Below are positions 53,216-58,558 of a DNA stretch of 58,558 nt, piece by piece. This DNA is from Rhodoferax sp. GTDB lineage: Bacteria; Pseudomonadota; Gammaproteobacteria; Burkholderiales; Burkholderiaceae_C. The stretch spans positions 1 through 58,558 of the forward strand of contig NZ_JAAFHA010000015.1 of the NCBI RefSeq assembly GCF_010365055.1. The letters run 5' to 3'. Both the position numbers and the translations under genes were made by a program. A model generated the notes under the pieces. It did not search any database. It had not been told where the DNA came from and saw only the letters and a list, made by a program, of their open reading frames with translations. How positions within the stretch are numbered: the first letter of the stretch is position 1; the number at the start of each line of letters is the position of its first letter.

Positions 53216-54172
53216 TCAGCCGCCGCTTTCGACGCTGAAAGCGGCGTGCTGGTCTTGTCCGAGCAGTTCGACCAATTGGGGCAAGGTCAGCTGCAATGCC
53301 GCCTTTAAGGTGTGCGGCGGGTTGATGATGAACATGCCGCTGGCGGGCAGGCCCGGGCGGATGACTTCGCCCTCTTCATCGGCGGTCAGCTTGCTGGACT
53401 TGACGGTGAGCGTCGCGTTCAGCCACGGCCTGCCGGCTTTGGTGGCCAGGGTTTTCAGCTTGCGCGGCACGTCGTGCGCCTCGGGGCGGGGAATGATCGG
53501 GTACCAGACGGCATAGGTGCCGGTGGCGAAGCGGGTCAAGGCATCGGCCACCATGGCGACCACGCGGGCGTAATCGGTCTTGATCTCATAGCTCGGGTCA
53601 CTCAGCACCAGTGCGCGGCGCGCGGGCGGTGGCAGGAATTTCTTGATGCCCTCAAAGCCATCCTCGCGGAGCACCGCCACCTGGCGCCCGGCTTCGAGTT
53701 GCGCAATATTGGCCGACAGTGTCTTGGCGTCGGTCGGGTGGATTTCAAACACCTTGAGCTTGTCGCGTTCGCCCAGCAGGCGCTGGATGATGAACGGGGA
53801 GCCGGGATAGACCTTGTGGCTGCCCTTGTTGTTGAAGCTTGCCACCAGGTCCAGGTAGTCTTTCAGGGCCGGGGCCAATGTCTCAGTTGTCGTTTTTTGT
53901 TTAGCTACTTTTTTGGTAGCTGTCGGCGCTTTACCGGCGGGGGCTACAGGATCGTTTAATGCAGAAACAAGACGCAAAAAACCCTGGCCCGCTTCTCCGC
54001 TGGTGGCGGCGTACTCACCATCAAGCCGGTACAAACCGGCGCCGGCATGGGTGTCGAACACGGTCAGCGCCGTGTCTTTTTGCAGCAAATGTCGCAAAAC
54101 GGCCAGCAGCACGGTGTGTTTGAGGACGTCGGCATGGTTGCCGGCATGAAAGGCGTGGCGGTAACTAAACAT
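53216..54172 (-). CDS. rlmJ: 23S rRNA (adenine(2030)-N6)-methyltransferase RlmJ
   Basis: The protein has 318 residues. The start MFSYRHAFHAGNHADVLKHTVL is diagnostic of RlmJ. The SAM-binding motif is VFDTHAGAGLYRL, and the catalytic motif is LVLSDPSYEIKTDY, where the family usually has DPPY. It methylates A2030 of 23S rRNA. Between residues about 72 and 97 it carries an extra Ala/Lys/Thr-rich stretch (PVAPAGKAPTATKKVAKQ), which coincides with a degenerate copy of the dispersed mini-element. The insertion stays in frame. Confidence 0.93.
   Translation of the reverse strand: MFSYRHAFHAGNHADVLKHTVLLAVLRHLLQKDTALTVFDTHAGAGLYRLDGEYAATSGEAGQGFLRLVSALNDPVAPAGKAPTATKKVAKQKTTTETLAPALKDYLDLVASFNNKGSHKVYPGSPFIIQRLLGERDKLKVFEIHPTDAKTLSANIAQLEAGRQVAVLREDGFEGIKKFLPPPARRALVLSDPSYEIKTDYARVVAMVADALTRFATGTYAVWYPIIPRPEAHDVPRKLKTLATKAGRPWLNATLTVKSSKLTADEEGEVIRPGLPASGMFIINPPHTLKAALQLTLPQLVELLGQDQHAAFSVESGG
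53914..53950 (+). repeat. Dispersed mini-element, copy D (inside rlmJ)
   Basis: GGTAGCTGTCGGCGCT, a 9-nt spacer and GGGGCTACAGG resemble the two blocks of copies B and C at the same spacing. It lies in frame and encodes the extra residues seen in RlmJ. It is more diverged than B and C. Confidence 0.5.
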
Positions 54173-54731
54173 GGGGCTAATGGTAACCGGCAGCGAAGTG
54201 TCTTACTGCCATTGGGCTGCCGTTGCCAGTGGAGGGGCGGTGGTTTGGGCTGGCGGACCGGGTATCCGCTCTTTGGCCCACGCTCGCGGACTTGCAGGGC
54301 TGGTTTGCAGTCGCTACGGCCTCAATTTGTCTTTTATGTGTGCCTGCATCGTGGTCACCGCGAATGGGGCCGCTGATCGGACACCCGGTCCACCAGCCCA
54401 AGTGGCGATTTGGACGGCTGGAGGAGTCAGATGTGATGCTGAAAGTTGGGGAGTAAATATTGAAGTCTCCTGCCTGCCTGGTGCCTTCAGCCGAGCCTTG
54501 CGCCCTGGATTTTGACGCCAACATCTTTCAAATTTGCGCGACCACTTCTACCCTTTTGATCAGCCAATGCCCCTTTTCGTTGGTTGTCATTCCAATTTGC
54601 CGGCATTTCATGACGCCTGCTTACAACTGCAACAGCTTCCTAACGCAAGAAGCAACAAACACTTAAGACCATACAAATAAAATGGAATTGCGTTCAATCA
54701 AAACACGCACTAATTCACCAAGGATTTACGC
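54173..54731. other. 559-bp intergenic region, divergent rlmJ / fcc genes
   Basis: Several open frames cross this region on both strands, but none has a ribosome site, a recognisable domain or consistent codon use. The region must contain the promoters of rlmJ (minus) and the cytochrome/flavoprotein pair (plus). Near the latter, TTGCGT and TAATTC occur 17 bp apart (about 54687-54715) as a weak sigma-70 possibility. No repeat or RNA gene is seen. Confidence 0.4.
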
Positions 54732-55031
54732 ATGAAACGAATTCGAATTTTGTTTATCGGGCTGGCGCTGTCTGCCGGGTTTGCAAGCTCACAGGCCCAG
54801 GTTGATCAACCCGGTCGCCTGCTGGCTTCCAATTGCTTCCAATGCCATGGCACCAATGGGAAAGGGCCTGGCTTCGACGCCATTGCTGGCAAATCGGTCG
54901 GTGAAATCTACAAAAAGCTCAAGGAGTTCCAGGCCGGCAAAGAAGGCAACGGCATCATGGCCAAACATGCCCTGGGCTTCACCGACCCGCAAATGCAAGC
55001 CCTTGACAAATGGCTGGCCAGCCAGCACTAG
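54732..55031 (+). CDS. Monoheme class I cytochrome c, flavocytochrome c subunit-like
   Basis: This 99-residue protein has a Sec signal (about residues 1-22, ending SSQAQ) and one heme site, C35-F-Q-C38-H39 in ASNCFQCHG. The methionine ligand is probably in NGIMAKHA. AAGGAT precedes the ATG by about 7 nt. It lies 34 bp before the FccB-like flavoprotein, so the two should form a periplasmic flavocytochrome c sulfide dehydrogenase in which this subunit takes electrons from the flavoprotein. Confidence 0.87.
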   Translation: MKRIRILFIGLALSAGFASSQAQVDQPGRLLASNCFQCHGTNGKGPGFDAIAGKSVGEIYKKLKEFQAGKEGNGIMAKHALGFTDPQMQALDKWLASQH

Positions 55032-55065
55032 ACCCCTAATCACCGAACATAACTTGGAGAGCTAC

Positions 55066-56424
55066 ATGGAAAGACGTCATTTTTTGAATGTGACTGGGGC
55101 CGGATTGGCCGCCAGCTTATTGGCGGCGTGCGGCGGTGGCGGATCTGATCCGAGCGCCGAAAGTGCTGCACCCCAGCCCGCGATGGACAGGAGTACGCGA
55201 CCAGCGGTGAACACGGGAGCCAAGTCCCGCGTGATCGTGATCGGCGGCGGCATGGGCGGCGCAACTGTGGCCAAGTACCTGCGCCTGTGGGGTGATGCCA
55301 TCGACGTGACATTGGTGGAGCGCATGACCACCTACACGTCCAGCATCATGAGCAGCATGGTGCTGACCGGCCAGCGCACAATGAGCAGCCTGTCCTTCAA
55401 CTACGACACGCTGCGCAGCAAGTACGGGGTCAAGACCGTGTTTGGCGAGGTGGTCGCGATCGATCCCGTGGGCGTCAAGGTCACGCTGGCCGACGGCACC
55501 ATTCTCACGGCCGACCGCATCGTCATGGCACCGGGCATCAGTTTCGATGCGGTCCCCGGCCTGGGCACTTCCGACAAGATGCCGCACGCCTGGCAAGCCG
55601 GCCCGCAGACCGCCCTGCTGGCCCGCCAGCTCAATGCGATGGCCAGCGGGCTGAACCACAATGTGGTGTTGACCATCCCCAAGACACCCTACCGTTGCCC
55701 GCCCGGCCCCTATGAACGTGCCTGCCTGATCGCCGACTGGCTCAAGGTGAAGAAGCCCGGTTCCAGGCTCATCGTGCTCGATGCCAACCCGGGCATCGTC
55801 ACCGAGGTGGACAATTTCACCAGCGCCTTCATGGGCGTGCACGGCAACGTCATCGACTACCACCCCAACGCCGAAGTCACCCAGGTTGACCCGGCCACGA
55901 TGTCGCTCATCACCACCGCGGGCACGTTCCGCGGCGATGTGATCAACATGATTCCGCGCCAGCGTGCCGGCGCCCTGGTCACCACGGCAGGTTTGAACAA
56001 CGCCACCGAAGGCCGCTTTGCCGGCGTCAACGTGCTGAGCTACGCCAGCACCGTGTCGGGCGCAGACAAGGTCCACATCATCGGCGACGCCAGCGCCACG
56101 ACCCAGCCCAAGGCCGGTCACATCGCCAACCAGGAAGCCAAAGTCTGCGCGGATGCCGTCAGCCGCATCCTGTCCGGTGGCTCGCCTGACCCGGCGCCGG
56201 TGACCAACTCGGCCTGCTTCTCCACCATCACCATGAGCCAGGCCTCTTGGCTGACGGCGGTGTTCCAGTACAACCCGGCCTGGACCAACCCGGCGACATC
56301 GATCACCGGGCCGGCCATGGTGCCTGTGGCCGCCAGTTCTGCCGCCTCAACCGGCTGGAACAGTGACAGCTTTGAAGACATGGGCAAATGGTTCAATGCC
56401 CTGATGAGCGACTCCTTCGCCTGA
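55066..56424 (+). CDS. fccB: Sulfide dehydrogenase (flavocytochrome c) flavoprotein subunit, FccB-like
   Basis: The protein has 452 residues. The N terminus (MERRHFLNVTGAGLAASLLAACGGG) combines a twin-arginine motif with a lipobox-like LAAC, so Tat export is likely. The FAD-binding motif is VIVIGGGMGGATVAKYLRL. The redox-active first cysteine is in TPYRCPPGPYERACL, and the C-terminal cysteine is in NSACFSTITMSQASW. VHIIGDASATTQPKAGHIANQEAKVCAD is the second FAD-contact motif. It oxidises sulfide in the periplasm and passes electrons to the cytochrome encoded just upstream. ATG 55066 is set by GGAGA about 8 nt before it. Confidence 0.92.
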   Translation: MERRHFLNVTGAGLAASLLAACGGGGSDPSAESAAPQPAMDRSTRPAVNTGAKSRVIVIGGGMGGATVAKYLRLWGDAIDVTLVERMTTYTSSIMSSMVLTGQRTMSSLSFNYDTLRSKYGVKTVFGEVVAIDPVGVKVTLADGTILTADRIVMAPGISFDAVPGLGTSDKMPHAWQAGPQTALLARQLNAMASGLNHNVVLTIPKTPYRCPPGPYERACLIADWLKVKKPGSRLIVLDANPGIVTEVDNFTSAFMGVHGNVIDYHPNAEVTQVDPATMSLITTAGTFRGDVINMIPRQRAGALVTTAGLNNATEGRFAGVNVLSYASTVSGADKVHIIGDASATTQPKAGHIANQEAKVCADAVSRILSGGSPDPAPVTNSACFSTITMSQASWLTAVFQYNPAWTNPATSITGPAMVPVAASSAASTGWNSDSFEDMGKWFNALMSDSFA

Positions 56425-56485
56425 CGCAGCCACTCGCCCATCGCCCGCCTGGCACAGAAGAAACGGGGCATTCCTCCGAATCTTC

Positions 56486-56491
56486 TATAAT
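56486..56491 (+). promoter_or_regulatory. Probable -10 box of the rplM-rpsI promoter
   Basis: A perfect TATAAT lies 124 nt upstream of the rplM start. The -35 region is poor (no TTGACA within 16-18 bp). The transcript would have a leader of about 120 nt that contains a GC-rich stretch around 56500-56530. Confidence 0.5.
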
Positions 56492-56614
56492 GTTCGGCTT
56501 CGCAGCGCTTTTGTGGCTCCGCGGCGAAGCTTGTACCCCACCTAAGAGATTCCCATCAGAGGAACGCCGACCGTGGAAAAGAGCCCGACAAACCCTTCTA
56601 CTAGTAGAAAACTC

Positions 56615-57044
56615 ATGACCAAAACTTTCAGCGCTAAAGCAGCTGACGTGGTGCACGAGTGGTTTGTGATTGACGCGACCGACAAGGTCCTCGGACGAGT
56701 AGCCAGCGAAGTTGCTCTCCGTTTGCGCGGCAAACACAAGGCCATTTACGCCTCACGTCGATACCGGTGACTTCATCGTCATCATCAATGCAGCCCAGCT
56801 GCGTGTCACCGGCGCCAAGTCGACCGACAAAATCTATTACAGCCATTCTGGCTATCCGGGCGGCATCTCCAGCGTCAATTTCCGCGATATGCAAGCCAAA
56901 TTCCCGGGTCGTGCCCTGGAAAAAGCGGTCAAGGGCATGCTGCCCAAAGGCCCGCTTGGCTACGCCATGATCAAGAAGCTCAAGGTGTACGGTGGTGCTG
57001 AGCACCCGCACACTGCCCAGCAACCCAAAGTGTTGGAACTTTAA
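56615..57044 (+). pseudogene. rplM: 50S ribosomal protein L13, interrupted by a 2-nt deletion
   Basis: The protein starts [20 protein letters not shown] with the normal L13 N terminus and reads KHKAIY, then falls out of frame at 56748-56749. The next frame continues [24 protein letters not shown] to the normal end ([11 protein letters not shown]). The bases ATTTACGCC should be ATTTACACGCC: one AC unit is missing. With it restored, L13 has 143 residues, the usual length. L13 is a core ribosomal protein, so the deletion is most likely a sequencing or assembly error rather than a real mutation. It forms an operon with rpsI. Confidence 0.92.
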
Positions 57045-57054
57045 GGAGCCACTG

Positions 57055-57447
57055 ATGATTGGTGAATGGAACAATGGTACCGGCCGTCGCAAATCGAGCG
57101 TCGCCCGTGTTTTCCTGAAAAAAGGCTCCGGCCAGATCGTGGTCAACGGCAAGGCAATTGAAAAATTCTTTGGCCGGGCAACCTCCATCATGATTTGCAA
57201 GCAGCCTCTGCTGCTGACCAACCACGCTGAAACGTTTGACATCATGATCAACGTGGCTGGCGGCGGCGAGTCGGGTCAAGCCGGCGCGGTGCGCCACGGC
57301 ATTACCCGTGCCCTGATTGACTACGATGCCACGCTCAAGCCTGAGTTGAGCAAGGCCGGTTTCGTCACGCGCGATGCACGTGAAGTGGAACGTAAGAAAG
57401 TTGGCTTCCACGGTGCACGTCGCCGTAAACAGTTCAGCAAGCGTTAA
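57055..57447 (+). CDS. rpsI: 30S ribosomal protein S9
   Basis: The protein has 130 residues and is complete: [20 protein letters not shown] at the start, [20 protein letters not shown] in the middle, and the universally conserved [11 protein letters not shown] tail that reaches the ribosomal P site. AAGGAG lies 7 nt before ATG 57055, which rules out the longer upstream frame. It is 10 bp after rplM and is followed by a strong terminator. Confidence 0.97.
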   Translation: MIGEWNNGTGRRKSSVARVFLKKGSGQIVVNGKAIEKFFGRATSIMICKQPLLLTNHAETFDIMINVAGGGESGQAGAVRHGITRALIDYDATLKPELSKAGFVTRDAREVERKKVGFHGARRRKQFSKR

Positions 57448-57483
57448 TTTCAGTTCGAATTACGCCAACGACATGTTGCCAAA

Positions 57484-57527
57484 AAACAGCCGCCAGAATG
57501 CAGATTCCGGCGGCTGTTTATTTTTTT
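57484..57527 (+). terminator. Rho-independent terminator after rplM-rpsI
   Basis: AAACAGCCGCC and GGCGGCTGTTT form a perfect 11-bp stem with a 14-nt loop (57484-57519), followed directly by ATTTTTTT. It starts 37 nt after the rpsI stop. Confidence 0.92.
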
Positions 57528-57528
57528 G

Positions 57529-57581
57529 AACTTGTGGGACAGACCGCAGTTACACGCCGTGAACAAGCTCTGTCCCCAACT
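57529..57581. repeat. 53-bp direct repeat with internal dyad, unit 1
   Basis: This unit is repeated exactly 75 bp downstream. Within it GGGACAGA (57536-57543) and TCTGTCCC (57569-57576) form an inverted repeat around a 25-nt centre. The layout recalls REP-like or RAYT-associated elements with GGGACAGA termini in environmental betaproteobacteria; that link is from memory. Confidence 0.8.
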
Positions 57582-57603
57582 GAATGTCGGATGTTGGCTG
57601 TTC

Positions 57604-57656
57604 AACTTGTGGGACAGACCGCAGTTACACGCCGTGAACAAGCTCTGTCCCCAACT
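57604..57656. repeat. 53-bp direct repeat with internal dyad, unit 2
   Basis: This is an identical copy of the unit at 57529-57581, including the GGGACAGA/TCTGTCCC dyad. It ends 15 bp before the start of the DUF6776 gene, so a hairpin formed by it could affect that gene's transcription or translation. Confidence 0.8.
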
Positions 57657-57671
57657 TACTAGGTTTCTGGC

Positions 57672-58400
57672 ATGCGCTTGCGCTTGCTCGTTCGCCGCCT
57701 GACGGTCAGCGCCCCGCGCATGGCGGTGCGCAGCGCCATGCCCTGGCCGCTGCGTTGGCTGGCGCTGGCCGTTGTTTTTGGTTTCTGTGCCGCGCTTGCC
57801 TTGTGGGCGTTCGAGTTTGGCAAAGACATTGCTGGACTCGAGCGAGGCACCAAAGCAGAACTGCAGCAAGCGCGGGCCGAGCTGGCGGCCTTGCAGGTCG
57901 AGCTGGTGACGGTCGAGACTGCGCGTGACCAGGCCCAGTCCGTCGCCAACACCGTGGACACTTTGCTGATCACAGAAAAGGTGGCGCAGGAAACATTGTT
58001 GGCCCAAAATAAAAAACTTGAAGCCGAGAATCGCAGTCTGCGCGATGACCTGGGTTTTTTTGAGAAGCTGATCCCAACGTCGGGTGGCGGTGGCATTGCG
58101 ATCCGTGGCCTGCAGGCCGAAGTCCACAACGGACGTGAAATCAAATGGCAAGTCCTGGTGATTCAGGCCAACAAGAACGCGCCCGAGTTCAAGGGGCAGC
58201 TGGAATTAAGCTTTAGCGGCGTGCTCAATGGCAAGCCGTGGCTGGCCACGTTGCCGGGTGGCGCGCAGGCATTCAAGCTGAAGCAGTATGGCCGTATGGA
58301 AGGCGTCTTTGCGCTGCCGACGCAAGTCGTGGCCAGGAGCCTGAGCGCCAAGGTGCTAGAGGGTTCGGTTGTTAAATCAGTGCAATCCATCAAGCTATAG
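57672..58400 (+). CDS. Membrane-anchored coiled-coil protein, DUF6776-like
   Basis: This 242-residue protein has a basic N-terminal cytoplasmic tail, one membrane helix (about residues 28-48, WLALAVVFGFCAALALWAF), a long coiled coil (about 55-130, with ELQQARAELAALQVELVTVE and KKLEAENRSLRDDLGFFEKL), and a C-terminal beta-rich domain (about 135-242). This is the layout of the DUF6776 family that follows rpsI and precedes bactofilin and erpA in Comamonadaceae. The function is not known. The start is ATG 57672 with a weak AGG upstream. Confidence 0.8.
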   Translation: MRLRLLVRRLTVSAPRMAVRSAMPWPLRWLALAVVFGFCAALALWAFEFGKDIAGLERGTKAELQQARAELAALQVELVTVETARDQAQSVANTVDTLLITEKVAQETLLAQNKKLEAENRSLRDDLGFFEKLIPTSGGGGIAIRGLQAEVHNGREIKWQVLVIQANKNAPEFKGQLELSFSGVLNGKPWLATLPGGAQAFKLKQYGRMEGVFALPTQVVARSLSAKVLEGSVVKSVQSIKL

Positions 58401-58436
58401 TGCCGCTTGGCAGACGAAGAACTACAGGAAACCGAC

Positions 58437-58481
58437 GTGTTCAACAAGAAAAAGCAACCCCTCATCAAAAGTTTGAGGTAG
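58437..58481 (+). pseudogene. Interrupted 5' end of a bactofilin gene
   Basis: GTG at 58437 with AGGA about 8 nt upstream encodes VFNKKKQPLIKSLR and then a TAG. MFNKKKQP-IKSL is the usual start of bactofilins, which continue -IAEGTRIEGN; here the homology ends at IKSL. The position after a DUF6776 gene is the normal one for bactofilin in Comamonadaceae. The gene seems to be broken by foreign sequence or by an assembly junction. Confidence 0.6.
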
Positions 58482-58558
58482 TGCAACATTCGTTCTGTAA
58501 TTTCCCCGACCACTGAAACTGACCCTGTTTGGAAGTTTCTGGTTTTGGGATTTTTTAA
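58482..58558. other. Sequence replacing the rest of bactofilin, possible insertion-sequence end
   Basis: The last 77 bases do not continue bactofilin. TGTAATTTCCCCGACCAC and TGAAACTGACCCTG resemble the termini of some IS21-type elements as I remember them, but no transposase is in view and the window ends here. Confidence 0.25.

Noticed and set aside
54177..54524. 115-codon minus-strand frame in the rlmJ-fcc spacer
   Set aside because: Low-complexity translation, no ribosome site and no recognisable family. It overlaps plus-strand frames of equal quality, so it is treated as non-coding.
55117..56121. 334-codon frame antisense to fccB
   Set aside because: It is an His/Ala/Gly-rich shadow of a well-supported flavoprotein gene.
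1..58558. CRISPR arrays, tRNA or rRNA genes, and complete insertion sequences
   Set aside because: No regularly spaced repeats, cloverleaf-like sequences, rRNA segments or transposase genes were recognised on reading both strands.

Overview
The window reads as a chromosomal segment of a betaproteobacterium, most likely a Comamonadaceae member of the Rhodoferax/Polaromonas type. Three things point there: the rplM-rpsI-DUF6776-bactofilin order at the right end, the overall protein character, and a short dispersed element (core TAGCT-CTAA-GCAG, 9 nt, GGGCTAGAG) of a kind I associate with Comamonadaceae. Most of the window (about 1-45 kb) is an exopolysaccharide locus of the exosortase A (XrtA/PEP-CTERM) type. 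The exosortase itself and recognisable PEP-CTERM substrates are not inside the window.

Layout. (a) 1-5.4 kb, plus strand: the 3' end of an AlgD-like nucleotide-sugar dehydrogenase, a membrane-anchored transglutaminase-like protein, a GT4 glycosyltransferase, the XrtA-associated O-glycosylation ligase and a NodB-type deacetylase. (b) 5.4-18.4 kb, minus strand: a secreted lyase-like protein, an asparagine-synthase-like amidotransferase lacking its glutaminase nucleophile, a frameshifted OafA/SGNH acyltransferase, five glycosyltransferases or methyltransferases, a Wzx flippase and a TPR protein. (c) 18.9-21.2 kb, plus strand: two tandem sugar-transfer-associated ATP-grasp enzymes. (d) 21.1-28.7 kb, minus strand: an operon of ACP, XrtA hydrolase 2, XrtA hydrolase 1, a DegT-like aminotransferase, a double GNAT/FemAB-like protein and a Mur ligase fused to a peptidyl-tRNA-hydrolase domain. 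(e) 28.8-41.6 kb, plus strand: XrtA acyl-CoA ligase, XrtA PLP decarboxylase, an O-antigen-ligase protein with a large extracytoplasmic insert, the EpsB-type initiating sugar transferase, and prsK-prsR-prsT. (f) 41.7-45.7 kb, plus strand: a predicted sigma-54 promoter followed by a Tat-exported protein, a PqqD-like protein, HprK-related kinase A, a nucleotidyltransferase-family protein and a serine protease. (g) 45.7-54.2 kb, minus strand: sugar-nucleotide supply (manC, an NDP-sugar nucleotidyltransferase, galE, rfbD, rfbB), a CoA-transferase and rlmJ. (h) 54.7-58.6 kb, plus strand: a flavocytochrome c sulfide dehydrogenase pair, rplM (frameshifted here), rpsI, a DUF6776 protein and an interrupted bactofilin start.

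How the parts fit. ManC (GDP-mannose) plus the AlgD-like dehydrogenase suggest a mannuronate- or other uronate-containing glycan. EpsB-type transferase starts the repeat unit, the glycosyltransferases extend it, Wzx flips it and the O-antigen-ligase-family proteins polymerise or transfer it. A deacetylase, acyltransferase and lyase-like protein tailor it. The most unusual part is module (c)+(d)+(e), which combines an ACP, an AMP-forming ligase, a PLP decarboxylase, an aminotransferase, a Mur ligase-Pth fusion, a double FemAB/GNAT protein and two ATP-grasps. Together they look like a pathway for making and attaching an amine, amino acid or acyl group through amide bonds, probably on the glycan. 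That last function is inference. PrsK/PrsR (histidine kinase and NtrC-type activator) probably drive sigma-54 promoters, and one good candidate lies directly downstream at about 41.71 kb.

Data quality caution: rplM carries a 2-nt deletion although L13 is a core ribosomal protein, so some frameshifts here may be assembly errors. This matters for reading the A9-tract frameshift in the acyltransferase.
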